IMG/VR virus record: IMGVR_UViG_3300030389_003135
Location: 1 to 28,556 of that record
DNA: 28,556 nt
Direction: 5' to 3' (one strand)
From: a virus
The notes beneath the pieces are model-generated. The model did no database searches and had not been told where the DNA came from. It saw nothing but the letters and a program-made list of their open reading frames with translations. Both the position numbers and the translations under genes were made by a program. Each line of letters starts with the position of its first letter. Position 1 is the first letter of the stretch. Shown in pieces: positions 19,934 through 28,556 of this stretch.

Positions 19934-20922
19934 TGGTTCAAGAAGTAGTTCAGTTTCAAAGACAAGCTCCTTTTATTGAAGATAGAGTAGAAAAATTATT
20001 AGCTTCAGTTTTTGGCATACCACAGATTGGAGAGCCAGGAGATCCTGACTTTCGAGAAGGACAGGAAGGACTAGCTGGAAGAGCCACCACTATCCCTGCC
20101 TTTGAGGTAGCGGGGCTATCTCCACAACAACAAGCAGCTATTAAAAGAGCACAAGAGGGGTTAGGTGCATATCAACCTTTTTTAGACGCTGCAGGCACCA
20201 CGATAGGAACAGGGCTCGGGGCCTTGAGTGCTGCTCAACAGACTTTAGATCCAAATCAAATTTCTACTTTCATGGATCCTTTTCAACAACAAGTAACACA
20301 AGAGGCATTAAAAGAATTAGACAGGCAGGCGGAAATGCAATCTCAAAGAACTGCGGCAGAGGCAGTTGCAGCAGGGGCTTTTGGTGGTTCACGATTTGGT
20401 GTTCGTGAAGCGGAGGAGGCTAGAAACTTAGCACAGGTAAAATCGCAAAGAATTTTTGAAGATCTATCAAGAAACTTTTTACAAGCACAACAAGCACAAG
20501 CTAGAACTGCTCAACAGTTAGGAACTTTAGGAACTCAAACTTTACAGGCAGCACAAGGACAAGCAGGATTGGGGCAACTTGGACAACAATTAGCATCTAG
20601 AGATATAGATAGATTATTAGGTCTTGGACAGTTAACACAACAGTTTGGTTTTGTAGATCCTACAACTCAAGCGTTTGTGCCTGGTCAAGCACAAATTGAA
20701 GCCGCAAGAGCAACAACTCTCGCTGAACAAAAAGAACCTTTTGAAAGAGTGGCTTTCGCATCTGATATTTTACGAGGCGTGCCTTCTTCACAAATAACTT
20801 ATTCTCAAAGTCCTTCTCCATCACTACTACAACAAGTGGCGGGATTAGGTATCGCAGGATTAGGTGCGTATGGAAATATAACAGGAGGACTAGGAGGTAT
20901 TAGCTCCTTGTTTGGAGGTTAG
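19933..20922 (+). CDS. Internal virion protein, Gln/Ala-rich helical
   Basis: This protein has 329 residues, TAATG-coupled to the previous gene. Almost the whole middle is helical and rich in Gln, Ala and Arg: PQQQAAIKRAQEGLGAYQPF, FQQQVTQEALKELDRQAEMQ, RTAAEAVAAGAFGGSRFGVRE, QAQQAQARTAQQLGTLG. The C-terminus carries a short Gly-rich hydrophobic segment (VAGLGIAGLGAYGNITGGLGG). Such composition is typical of podovirus ejection proteins, which leave the particle with the DNA and build a conduit through the envelope. The helix-breaking Gly tail may be membrane-active. It lies in the same order as internal protein genes of marine podovirus-type phages. Confidence 0.7.
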   Translation: MVQEVVQFQRQAPFIEDRVEKLLASVFGIPQIGEPGDPDFREGQEGLAGRATTIPAFEVAGLSPQQQAAIKRAQEGLGAYQPFLDAAGTTIGTGLGALSAAQQTLDPNQISTFMDPFQQQVTQEALKELDRQAEMQSQRTAAEAVAAGAFGGSRFGVREAEEARNLAQVKSQRIFEDLSRNFLQAQQAQARTAQQLGTLGTQTLQAAQGQAGLGQLGQQLASRDIDRLLGLGQLTQQFGFVDPTTQAFVPGQAQIEAARATTLAEQKEPFERVAFASDILRGVPSSQITYSQSPSPSLLQQVAGLGIAGLGAYGNITGGLGGISSLFGG

Positions 20923-22134
20923 ATGGCTATTTTAGACAGACCTATGTTTCAACGACGACTGACCAAGAACCAATTACGTCAGTATGGTTTACCTGCATTT
21001 GCTAACGGTGGTATTGTTGGGATGGGGCCAGGGCAGTCAAGGGCTATGACTGGAGGCACTAGTCTTGCTTCGGTTCCTAGGGTTAAGACCGCAGATCAAT
21101 TATTAGAGGAAACTTATGGAAAATATGGAAAATTTGTAGCAGGAGATAGAGCAAAACAAGCAGCATTCGAGAAAGAAAAAGAAGCTGAGAGATTATTAAT
21201 ACAAGCCGCCGCCGCTGAAAAGGAAAGATTAGAAAAAGAAAAAGCAGATAGAGAAGCTCTTCAAACTTTAAGAGAAAAAGAAAAAGAAAAAGAGGATAAA
21301 GAGAAAGATGACTTTTTAAGAAAACCCGCTGCGGAGGGTTCAGATACAATAGATAGATCAGGTGATGTTGATAAGAACATAGGCGATGAAGAAGAAAAGG
21401 TCAGTGACTTTGAAGCATTAAAGAAAAAGTATTTAGAAAAGTCTGAATTATATAAAGAGTTATTAGGCAACCCAAAAGAGATGATTAAAAGACAGGGCTT
21501 TTTACAACTAGCACAATTTGGTTTAAATTTGGCATCCGCTCAAGGATCAAACTTCTTAGACAAAGTGGCAAAGTCTGCTAAAGATCCTTTGAATGCATTT
21601 GCTGAGTTGGGTAGAAAAGCCTATGAAGATGAAAGAGCAGTGAACTTACTAGCACTAGAGGCAACAGAAAAAGATATAGCCACAGAACAGGATGCAGCAC
21701 TTAGAAGAGAACTCACATTACTCGCTAAAACTGATCCTGATAAACTCACTGATTTTGAAAAGAACTATAACAGAATAGTAAAAGAGTTAGGTTTAGGACC
21801 TGATGATAACAAAGACTATGCAATACGAATAGCTAGAGGATTAAGTGGAGGAGAATCAAGAGGAGACACAATATTAGATATATTCAAACTTCTTAGAGAC
21901 GATCCATTAAACATAGGAACAACCGACAATGATCTCTACTCACGAGCAGAAATATTGGTAGACAGATCAATTGGTGCAGAGACAACAACTGATACAACAA
22001 ATACAGAATTTGTTCCTGTGGTTATTACTGAAAATATGGTGGAGCGAGCACTGCAACAAAATGAAGGTGCTACAAGAGATCAGGTAATTAGTCAACTAGA
22101 GCAAAAAGGCCACGACGTTAGTAACGTAAAGTGA
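20923..22134 (+). CDS. Internal virion protein with long charged coiled coil
   Basis: This protein has 403 residues. GGAGG five bases before the ATG, which directly follows the preceding TAG, fixes the start. The N-terminal MFQRRLTKNQLRQYGLPAFA then NGGIVGMGPGQ is followed by a Lys/Glu-rich coiled coil (about residues 75-130, KEKEAERLLIQAAAAEKERL), an acidic linker, and a conserved-looking region QGFLQLAQFGLNLASAQGSN then DPLNAFAELGRKAYEDE (about 191-240). The C-terminal VVITENMVERALQQNEGATR resembles a short helical domain. The layout fits an internal ejection protein between the Gln-rich and the giant protein. No enzyme motif is visible. Confidence 0.65.
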   Translation: MAILDRPMFQRRLTKNQLRQYGLPAFANGGIVGMGPGQSRAMTGGTSLASVPRVKTADQLLEETYGKYGKFVAGDRAKQAAFEKEKEAERLLIQAAAAEKERLEKEKADREALQTLREKEKEKEDKEKDDFLRKPAAEGSDTIDRSGDVDKNIGDEEEKVSDFEALKKKYLEKSELYKELLGNPKEMIKRQGFLQLAQFGLNLASAQGSNFLDKVAKSAKDPLNAFAELGRKAYEDERAVNLLALEATEKDIATEQDAALRRELTLLAKTDPDKLTDFEKNYNRIVKELGLGPDDNKDYAIRIARGLSGGESRGDTILDIFKLLRDDPLNIGTTDNDLYSRAEILVDRSIGAETTTDTTNTEFVPVVITENMVERALQQNEGATRDQVISQLEQKGHDVSNVK

Positions 22135-22141
22135 GAACGCC

Positions 22142-25100
22142 ATGGCTGAGTTAGATTTTTCAGGCATCTTACCAGAGGATAAAGATAAGAAAGATTCTTT
22201 AGACTTTTCAGGTATTGTAGAAGACGAAAAAGAGAAAGAAGAAGACAAAGGATTTTTTAAATCTATTGGTGATGCATCTCTCAGTGGAGGCGCAGGTTTA
22301 GTGTCTGGTGTTATAAAAATACCAGAAGGATTTGTGTCCTTAGGTGCAGAGTTAATTGATTTAGGATTTGATACTCAAACTGCAGATGCAGTTGAAGATT
22401 TTTTTGACAAGATGAATCCTTTCGAGGAGGTCGCTGAGAAAACTTTAACAGGTAAGATTGTAGAGGGACTAACTCAATTTGGTGTGCCTAGTGTTGCAGG
22501 TTACAAGATAGGAGCTAAAGTAGCACAAAAGGTTTTAGCTAGTAGAACAAAAGGAAAACATATTTCATTAAAAAAAGTAAAGTCTTTATCTAGTAAAAAA
22601 AGACAAGAGGCCTTTTTAAAAAGAAAACAAACTAGAAGAGAAAAGTTTTTAATTGGTAGTTCTGGTTTAGCAGGTGCAACTGTGGGTGAAACTGCAGCAT
22701 ATCAACAAGACTTAGATACATTATCAGGTGATTTCATAGAAGAACTTACAGGTAGTTCTGCACTAAGAACAGACAAAGAAGCACGAGAACCTGGAAGATC
22801 AGATGCCACTAGAAGAATTTTAAACAGAGCAAAGTTTGGTATAGAAGCAGGACTTTTGGGAGGAGCCTTGACAGGTATCTTTACGGGGGTCGCCACCGCC
22901 GCTAGATCAGGGGGTAAAGCTGCTTTTAGTGCCGACCCTATTGAAAGAGTATTTGGTAAGATTGCCAATCAGTTCACACCAAACGGACCCGTTAGCAAAA
23001 GATTTTTTGCCGAACAAAGGTCTGCCATAGATTCTATTGAAGCATTTAGAGACATTGCAACCGATACCTCTCTAATACTACAAAACACCGCTGAGGATAT
23101 CGCCAAAAGTTTAAAAGGTAGTGGTGTCATGAGAAGGTTGAATGGTCCCAAATATGAACAATTAAAAAAACTCATCGGTGATAAGTTAGAGAGTTATGGG
23201 GCTAAATCAGACTTTGATAAGGCATCTAACACTTTTGCTTACACATTAAAAACAGACAAACAAAAAGCTGCAGATACAGCACTTAATAAGTTTTTAAAGG
23301 ATAATAAAATAAAAAAAGATTTAGTGGAAAGATTAGATAAAGATTTATATGTGGCTAGAAACCAAATAGATGTGTTTTCGGATAAAATAGCAGAGCTTGC
23401 TAAAAAAAGAATAGCAGAAGCGGATAGAACATTGTCGGGTAATCCAAGCACTAAGGCTAAAGATGACGCAACAAAAGCAAAGAAAGAAGCGGAAAGATTA
23501 TTAAAAGCGACTCAAGCAAACTATGGCTCTTATCTAACAAAGCAATATCAGTTGGTTCAAAACAAACCTGGTGGAGCATTGGCTAATGGTTTGTCAAAGT
23601 ATGAACCAGGAGAGGATGCCATACTACAGGCAGAAAATTTCTTTGTTGATAAATTATTAAAAGTTAGAGCTAAAAAACTATCAAATACTAAAGATTTAAA
23701 ATCCCCGCTATTAGAACAATTACAAGCAGGTAAAATAACAAATAAACAGTATGACGAACTTTTAAAGAAAAATGCAAACGACTTGGCCAACAATCCTAAA
23801 AGTTTAAATGATATTAGAGATCAAGCCTCTGATATTGTTAATTATATTATTAATCAAGCAGGACGAAATGTGGAAGGCGTTGCAACTGTTGATAAAAATT
23901 TAGCCAAAGAATTAAGCAAAGAGGGATTAGATTTAAGTGAAAATATTTTAAAGAGTAGAAAACTTCCGCCCGAACTACGAGCGTTATATGGTGAGATAAC
24001 TGATCCTTTTTTTAATGTAGCAAATACGTTATCAAAACAAGCAGAGTTTATAGCTAAGTACGATTCTTTTGAAAATTTATTGAGAGCCAACAAAAATACA
24101 AAAGGACAAAACACAGTATTTTTTGATAAAAGTGAATTAACAGCTATAGGAAAAAGATTAGGCATAGACCCTCAAAAAAGATTGGTTGAAATTAAAACTA
24201 GTGGTCCTTTAAAAACTCCATTAGACGGTAAGTTTACATTTAAAGAAGTGGCAGATTCTCTTAATGATCAAGGGTTGGCTTTACAAGATAATTGGTACAA
24301 CAACCTTTACAAGTATATGATTTTGTATCCTAAAAGTTTTTCTAACCAAGCCAAGACAATCTTCTCTCCTTTCACGCATGTGCGTAACTTTGTGTCTGCT
24401 GCTATGTTTACAACAATGAATGGTAATATTTTATTTCAAAACCCTGCACAAACAGGAAGATTGTTTAAGGAGGCTTTTTTAGATTTATACAATCCCTCCT
24501 CAGCGGCAGCGGTTAAGAGAAAAATAGATAGAACAAGATTAGGAGTTAGAGGCACGAGTGTTACAGGAATTGAAACTGCAAGACTCGCTAGAGAAACAGG
24601 GACTGATTTAACTAATAAAAACTATTCAGGATTTTTAGGAAAAACCATAGGCTCCATGGTAAATAAAGTAGGTAAAAAATTTAGAGATGCATATATGTGG
24701 GAGGATAATGTTTGGAAAGGTTATAACTTCGAAGCAGAAAGAAGTTCTTTCAGAAAAAATTTAGAGGGACTTAAATTTACTCCTGCAAAATTACGAGATC
24801 CTAAATTTGTTGCAGACATGGAAAAACTTGTTGGTAGAAAAATAGGAACTCCAAGAGCAGATGGCACTATCGACATTCTTGATGATCCTTTATTTAGAAA
24901 AAATGTTTACAAAAGAGATGGTCAAAATGCATATAGAGATTTAGGTCTATCTAAATCAGTCCCTGAAAACGAATTAACAGATACTTTTATTGATAACATG
25001 GCAGCAGAGATAACTAAAAATCAAATACCCAACTACGAGTATGTGGGACAGTTTATTAAAAATTTAAGAAGACTACCCCTTGGCACATTTGTTGCTTTCC

Positions 25101-26467
25101 CTGCTGAGATAATTAGAACAGGATTCAACACGATTCAAAGAGGGGCAAGAGAGGCCACAACCGCAGGATTTAGAGGAACAGGATTAAGAAGATTAGCAGG
25201 TACATTGACCACCGCTACTGTCGTGCCCGCAGGATTAGTTGAATTAGGCAATCAACTTTATCAAGCAACAGAGGATGAGATGACTGCTCTTCGTCGTATT
25301 GTTCCCTCTTGGTCAGAGAATGGTTTATTGATGGCAACAGGCAGAGATAAAAACGGACAACTAGAATACGCTGATTTAAGTTATATCTTTCCATACGATC
25401 AACTAATTCGTCCTGTCACCACTATGTTTAATGAGGTGGCAAAAGGAGAAGCCACAGAAGAGTCAATTAATAAATCTTTATTTGATGCAGGTGTAAAATC
25501 TATGGCAGAACTAGCGGCACCTTTCGTTTCTGAATCTATTTTTGCGGAGGCTTTTATAGACTTAACTGTAAGAAGAGGGAGAGATCCTGGTGGTAGGCCC
25601 GTATGGAATCCAGAGGATCCTGTCGGTGAAAAACTTTTTAAAGGAACCATGCACATTCTTGATCCTTTTATACCTGGTTCGTACAAAGCAGGAACTAGAA
25701 TAGCTCAAGCAAAAAGAAATAAAGCAGATAAAAGAGGAAGAACATTTGATTTAAAGGATGAGGGTTATGGTATATTTGGGTTTAGACAACAAAAATCTGA
25801 CCCAGACAGAGCGGCTCCTTTTATATTTACTGAATTTAAAGATTTAAAAGGTAAGGCTCAAAGAACCTTTACAACGGATGTACTAAGAGGTGGAGAGATT
25901 ACCGCAGGAGAAATAATAGAACAATACATAGGATCAGAACTTAGAAGATTTGAAATTTATAAAAACTTTTATCAAGATGTTGAGGCTTTAAAAACTTTAA
26001 ATATAAATAAAGCGGAGTTGGCAGCACAATATGAAAGAATAACAAAGACAGATAGAGGCTTTTTGGAGTCAGGTAAATATATACCTCAAGTCCCCACTAG
26101 AGGAACGATAGAAAAGTTTATTCAAAACTACATGAAATTAGAGGAAAACTTAGGAAGAAAAGTTGATCCCACAATAATAGATGCTCTTCCATATATAACT
26201 GAATTTATACGAAAAAACGCAGGTGTAGGTATAAATGAAAATTTAGACATAGAATTAAATCTCCCTCAATCATTATTCAATCAAGAACCACAACCTAGTG
26301 AACTTGACTTTAGTGGAATATTACCATCCCCCAACACTAGCACAGGAACCACTATCACCGGACAAGGGCAAAAACCTACAACAAACCTTGATCAGACGAC
26401 AAAGAAAGCTATTATAACTGACATGGATACAACTGAAGCAATAGCGGAAAGACAAGGGACTATCTAA
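22142..26467 (+). CDS. Giant internal virion (ejection) protein, 1441 residues
   Basis: This is the largest gene in the window and occupies the place of T7 gp16-like ejection proteins. Residues 4-10 and 20-26 carry LDFSGI motifs, and another (ELDFSGILPSP) lies near residue 1388. Gly/Ala hydrophobic patches occur near residues 48-72 (SLSGGAGLVSGVIKI), 170-190 (FLIGSSGLAGATVGE) and 233-255 (GIEAGLLGGALTGIFTGVATA). Long helical middle sections follow, then NPAQTGRLFKEAFLDLYNPS and YMWEDNVWKGYNFEAERSSF (about 852-871), which I know from large marine podovirus internal proteins. I see no transglycosylase or polymerase catalytic motif. It probably crosses the envelope with the DNA. Start weakly supported (GAGAACGCC). 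Confidence 0.7.
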   Translation: MAELDFSGILPEDKDKKDSLDFSGIVEDEKEKEEDKGFFKSIGDASLSGGAGLVSGVIKIPEGFVSLGAELIDLGFDTQTADAVEDFFDKMNPFEEVAEKTLTGKIVEGLTQFGVPSVAGYKIGAKVAQKVLASRTKGKHISLKKVKSLSSKKRQEAFLKRKQTRREKFLIGSSGLAGATVGETAAYQQDLDTLSGDFIEELTGSSALRTDKEAREPGRSDATRRILNRAKFGIEAGLLGGALTGIFTGVATAARSGGKAAFSADPIERVFGKIANQFTPNGPVSKRFFAEQRSAIDSIEAFRDIATDTSLILQNTAEDIAKSLKGSGVMRRLNGPKYEQLKKLIGDKLESYGAKSDFDKASNTFAYTLKTDKQKAADTALNKFLKDNKIKKDLVERLDKDLYVARNQIDVFSDKIAELAKKRIAEADRTLSGNPSTKAKDDATKAKKEAERLLKATQANYGSYLTKQYQLVQNKPGGALANGLSKYEPGEDAILQAENFFVDKLLKVRAKKLSNTKDLKSPLLEQLQAGKITNKQYDELLKKNANDLANNPKSLNDIRDQASDIVNYIINQAGRNVEGVATVDKNLAKELSKEGLDLSENILKSRKLPPELRALYGEITDPFFNVANTLSKQAEFIAKYDSFENLLRANKNTKGQNTVFFDKSELTAIGKRLGIDPQKRLVEIKTSGPLKTPLDGKFTFKEVADSLNDQGLALQDNWYNNLYKYMILYPKSFSNQAKTIFSPFTHVRNFVSAAMFTTMNGNILFQNPAQTGRLFKEAFLDLYNPSSAAAVKRKIDRTRLGVRGTSVTGIETARLARETGTDLTNKNYSGFLGKTIGSMVNKVGKKFRDAYMWEDNVWKGYNFEAERSSFRKNLEGLKFTPAKLRDPKFVADMEKLVGRKIGTPRADGTIDILDDPLFRKNVYKRDGQNAYRDLGLSKSVPENELTDTFIDNMAAEITKNQIPNYEYVGQFIKNLRRLPLGTFVAFPAEIIRTGFNTIQRGAREATTAGFRGTGLRRLAGTLTTATVVPAGLVELGNQLYQATEDEMTALRRIVPSWSENGLLMATGRDKNGQLEYADLSYIFPYDQLIRPVTTMFNEVAKGEATEESINKSLFDAGVKSMAELAAPFVSESIFAEAFIDLTVRRGRDPGGRPVWNPEDPVGEKLFKGTMHILDPFIPGSYKAGTRIAQAKRNKADKRGRTFDLKDEGYGIFGFRQQKSDPDRAAPFIFTEFKDLKGKAQRTFTTDVLRGGEITAGEIIEQYIGSELRRFEIYKNFYQDVEALKTLNINKAELAAQYERITKTDRGFLESGKYIPQVPTRGTIEKFIQNYMKLEENLGRKVDPTIIDALPYITEFIRKNAGVGINENLDIELNLPQSLFNQEPQPSELDFSGILPSPNTSTGTTITGQGQKPTTNLDQTTKKAIITDMDTTEAIAERQGTI

Positions 26468-27537
26468 TGGCACCACCATTCGCACAAAAAACAAGTAAAA
26501 TTGCACAAATGAAAGCTGATGCTAGTAGAGCTAAAACTAGCAAAGCAGATATTGCTAGAGATTTAGATATTGCTAGAGGACGTAAAGAATTCTTTTCTGA
26601 CAGACCAGATGTATCTGATGACAGAGCTTTAAGAAGAATGACACAAGCTGATGAGCTTCAGCGTTTTAAAAATTTATTTACCAAACCTGTTCAAGGTTCT
26701 TCAAATCTTTTACAAATGACAGCAGATGCCCCTCGTACTCTTGCAGAAGAAGAAATGAGATTAGCTAATTTATACGGTCCCACATTTAAAGAAATAGGAA
26801 GCGATATTGGTTTTGGACTTGGGAGTATAGCAAAGGGTGTGGGAGACAGAATTCAGTCTGGTAGCTTTGGATTATTCGGACTTGCAAAAGATTTGTTTAA
26901 TAAATTTACTGATAACGCTACAAAAGCAAAAAATGCATTAGTACAGGGGTTTAATAATTTAACTGATGTCGAACAAGAAGTAATAAAAAATCCAAACAAA
27001 TATTCTCGAATGTCCTCTCATCCGAGAGTGCAAGGAATTAAAGACATAGAAGCATTTCAAATGAGTGAGTTGGATAAAGCAAACTTAATAAAAGAAAATA
27101 TGGATAGAGTAACGACTGTTGTCGATCAAGATGATTCTTTTAGAAGAACACCTGCCACAGGAATTACATCTCCAACAGTATTTGATAATAAATTTGTAAG
27201 AATGCCTGGAAGTGGGTATCAAGCAGGCGCAGGTCTTCCTGCTATAACAACAAATAATATTCAAATTAAAGATGGAAAAGCCAAACCTATTACTGATGAA
27301 GAATTCATAGAACAACAACAAAAAGCAAATGAAATTTTTAGTGAACCTTTTTTTAATCAAACATCTAATCAAATGAACCAACCACAATTTGAAATTGTGA
27401 CAGACTATGTAAGCCCTGAAGACAGAATGCAAAATTTAATAAATCAAAATATGCAGAATAATAATACAATGTTTAACAGTGGAGTAATGACTCCCTCGGA
27501 AACTGAAGATATATTCGGAATTAATTTACGACAATAA
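26467..27537 (+). CDS. Internal virion or tail-associated protein
   Basis: This protein has 356 residues, TAATG-coupled to the giant gene. It begins with Lys/Ala/Asp-rich helices (KTSKIAQMKADASRAKTSKA, DIARDLDIARGRKEFF), continues with a Gly-rich patch (IGFGLGSIAKGVGDRIQSGS then FGLFGL) and ends in a low-complexity Asn/Gln region (NQTSNQMNQPQFE; NLINQNMQNNNTMFN). Residues about 247-254 contain PGSGYQAG, which recurs in the basic protein at 28013. No catalytic residues are visible. The position between the ejection proteins and lysozyme suggests the last member of the internal protein set. Confidence 0.6.
   Translation: MAPPFAQKTSKIAQMKADASRAKTSKADIARDLDIARGRKEFFSDRPDVSDDRALRRMTQADELQRFKNLFTKPVQGSSNLLQMTADAPRTLAEEEMRLANLYGPTFKEIGSDIGFGLGSIAKGVGDRIQSGSFGLFGLAKDLFNKFTDNATKAKNALVQGFNNLTDVEQEVIKNPNKYSRMSSHPRVQGIKDIEAFQMSELDKANLIKENMDRVTTVVDQDDSFRRTPATGITSPTVFDNKFVRMPGSGYQAGAGLPAITTNNIQIKDGKAKPITDEEFIEQQQKANEIFSEPFFNQTSNQMNQPQFEIVTDYVSPEDRMQNLINQNMQNNNTMFNSGVMTPSETEDIFGINLRQ
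27214..27227 (+). repeat. 14-base exact direct repeat, copy 1
   Basis: GGGTATCAAGCAGG lies inside the sequence coding for PGSGYQAG in the 26467 gene. An identical copy is at 28079-28092; over the 24 bases covering both peptide motifs, 20 match. Confidence 0.6.
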
Positions 27538-27552
27538 AGGAGATATATAATT

Positions 27553-28002
27553 ATGATTAAAATTACAGATGCATTGAAGGCACGAGTACAGGACCATGAA
27601 GGTCTAAGGACATCTGTCTACCTCGACACATTGGGAAAAAAAACTGTGGGCATAGGCCACCTCGTACAAGACCATGAACTTGAAAGATTTGCCGAAGGAG
27701 TAGAAATACCCATGGATGAAATCATGGAGATATTTGAAATGGATTTAAACAGAGCGGCAGCAGGAGCCGATATGTTAATAGAAGATAATATTGGTCATGA
27801 CTTACCACAACATGTTGGGGAGGTCATACTAGAAATGGTTTTTCAATTAGGCACCACAGGCGTATCTAAATTTAAAAAAATGTGGAAAGCGATGCGTGTC
27901 AAAGATTGGAAAAAAGCCGCCGAAGAAATGAAAGATTCTAGGTGGCATTCACAGACACCGAAACGTTGTGAGTCGCTAGCAGAAATAGTAGCTAACACAT
28001 AA
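27553..28002 (+). CDS. T4-type lysozyme (GH24 endolysin)
   Basis: This protein has 149 residues. The catalytic triad of the T4 lysozyme family is present with exactly the same spacing as in T4 (E11/D20/T26): E16 (HEGLRTSVYL), D25 and T31 (GKKTVGIGH). The C-terminal SRWHSQTPKRCESLAEIV corresponds to the RWYNQTP-type region of the family. It cleaves the MurNAc-GlcNAc bond of peptidoglycan. There is no signal peptide, so release would need a holin; none is adjacent, and the single-span proteins at 3207-4126 are the only candidates in the window. AAGGAG about ten bases upstream gives a good start. Confidence 0.92.
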   Translation: MIKITDALKARVQDHEGLRTSVYLDTLGKKTVGIGHLVQDHELERFAEGVEIPMDEIMEIFEMDLNRAAAGADMLIEDNIGHDLPQHVGEVILEMVFQLGTTGVSKFKKMWKAMRVKDWKKAAEEMKDSRWHSQTPKRCESLAEIVANT

Positions 28003-28012
28003 GGAGTATAAG

Positions 28013-28429
28013 ATGGCAAGACAAGTATTAAAACATAGAAATATAAAGAGAAGAGTTTTTAGAGAACAACCTGGTACAGGGTATCAAGCAGGTAAGAAAA
28101 ACCCTGGTGAGAAAAGTAAAATTATAAAAGACTCAGACATAGTAGGTAAAACTTCTAGATTAAGAGAAATCACAAGAGGTGAAAGAAAAGAAGCAGCATC
28201 TAAATTTAAAAAAATGAAAGAAAAAAATCTTGCTGATTTTACTAAAAAAAATAGAACAACAAGAGCGTCTCCTGGTTCAAATATTAAAAAAAGAGCGGAT
28301 ACTAAAAACTATAATGTTGGTAAATCAAAAGGCGGTGTTTCTTTTGGGGAAGCGTTTAGGCACTTTAAAAAGAAAGGTGCAAAACAATTCACTTGGAATG
28401 GCAAACGCTACACCACAGAAACTAAATAG
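28013..28429 (+). CDS. Basic protein with terminal SFGEAFRHFKKKGAKQFTWN motif
   Basis: This protein has 138 residues and is very rich in Lys and Arg. PGTGYQAG at about residues 20-27 matches a peptide in the 26467 product. The C-terminal SFGEAFRHFKKKGAKQFTWN then GKRYTTETK (residues about 109-138) is a module I recognise at the C-terminus of many marine phage proteins of different lengths, suggesting a shared docking tag. AAGGAG seven bases before the ATG supports the start. It is the last + strand gene, ten bases from the end of a convergent gene. It may be a packaged basic protein or belong to lysis regulation. The function is not known. Confidence 0.75.
   Translation: MARQVLKHRNIKRRVFREQPGTGYQAGKKNPGEKSKIIKDSDIVGKTSRLREITRGERKEAASKFKKMKEKNLADFTKKNRTTRASPGSNIKKRADTKNYNVGKSKGGVSFGEAFRHFKKKGAKQFTWNGKRYTTETK
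28079..28092 (+). repeat. 14-base exact direct repeat, copy 2
   Basis: GGGTATCAAGCAGG codes for part of PGTGYQAG in the 28013 gene and is identical to 27214-27227, 865 bases upstream. Confidence 0.6.
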
Positions 28430-28439
28430 TAGCTAATAC

Positions 28440-28556
28440 TTAGTCTTCAATTTCTTTTACGGTCTTCTGATGTGATTCCAACGCATCCCACACCTCAACC
28501 TTTGACCAATGAGCCATGACACATTTAGATATGTCCTCGTGTAAGACTTTCAACCA
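28440..28556 (-). CDS. Partial hypothetical gene on the opposite strand (start outside window)
   Basis: Read on the minus strand, the frame is open from the window edge to a TAA at 28440-28442, giving 38 residues (WLKVLHEDISKC...ESHQKTVKEIED). The sequence is balanced and hydrophilic, with an acidic end, as in a real C-terminus. It faces the late operon with a ten-base gap between stops. It is short, so the call is tentative. No terminator hairpin is visible between the two genes. Confidence 0.45.
   Translation of the reverse strand, partial: WLKVLHEDISKCVMAHWSKVEVWDALESHQKTVKEIED

Noticed and set aside
19465-19965. 166-residue minus-strand frame
   Set aside because: Fully antisense to the glycine-zipper internal protein, whose start, motif and operon position are well supported.
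28230-28436. 68-residue + strand frame overlapping the end of the basic protein gene
   Set aside because: Out-of-frame shadow of the 28013 gene, rich in Lys from A-runs and without a ribosome site.

Overview
The window is a block of late genes from a tailed bacteriophage, most likely a marine podovirus-type phage of a low-GC bacterium. The GC content looks like the mid-30s percent by eye. All genes run on the + strand with one-base or four-base overlaps, until a convergent partial gene appears at the right edge. The evidence for a podovirus-type particle is a major capsid protein, two adaptor-like proteins, a P22 gp10-like tail hub, and five consecutive large proteins of the internal virion (ejection) kind, with no tape-measure, sheath or tail-tube gene. 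Many of the small proteins are ones I recognise from uncultured marine phage contigs. The host cannot be read from the sequence; no photosynthesis, integrase or host-derived metabolic gene is present.

Layout: 1-1332 holds the end of a capsid accessory gene and the major capsid gene, followed by a strong intrinsic terminator (1356-1388). 1490-2537 encodes two more probable virion proteins. 2537-5824 is a dense run of very small genes: strongly basic Lys/Arg-rich proteins, single-span membrane proteins with coiled coils, and tiny cysteine-rich proteins, including a 51-residue, nine-cysteine metallothionein-like protein and a 48-residue protein made of Lys/Gly tandem repeats. 5831-7520 holds two adaptor-like proteins around a zinc-ribbon protein. 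7523-10988 holds beta-rich virion and tail-fibre proteins, including a fibre with two HxH motifs. 11009-15321 is an AT-rich cassette of four 2-oxoglutarate/Fe(II) oxygenase-like genes, two glycosyltransferases and a methyltransferase. 15340-18816 returns to the tail hub, followed by a cupin/JmjC-like gene, small virion proteins and a fifth 2OG oxygenase. 18856-27537 encodes the internal virion proteins, including one of 1441 residues. 27553-28429 holds a T4-type lysozyme and another basic protein.

How it fits together: the operon builds and fills the particle, and the lysozyme ends infection. The oxygenase/glycosyltransferase/methyltransferase genes sit inside the tail-gene block. The simplest reading is post-translational decoration (hydroxylation followed by glycosylation) of virion proteins or modification of host surface or proteins during late infection, but no substrate is visible. 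The items most worth attention are the six-enzyme Fe/2OG-cupin set, the hidden Cys-rich and repeat microproteins, the apparently duplicated membrane/coiled-coil module, and shared short motifs linking separate virion proteins. Gene spacing is tight throughout; the longest stretch without a gene is 1333-1489.
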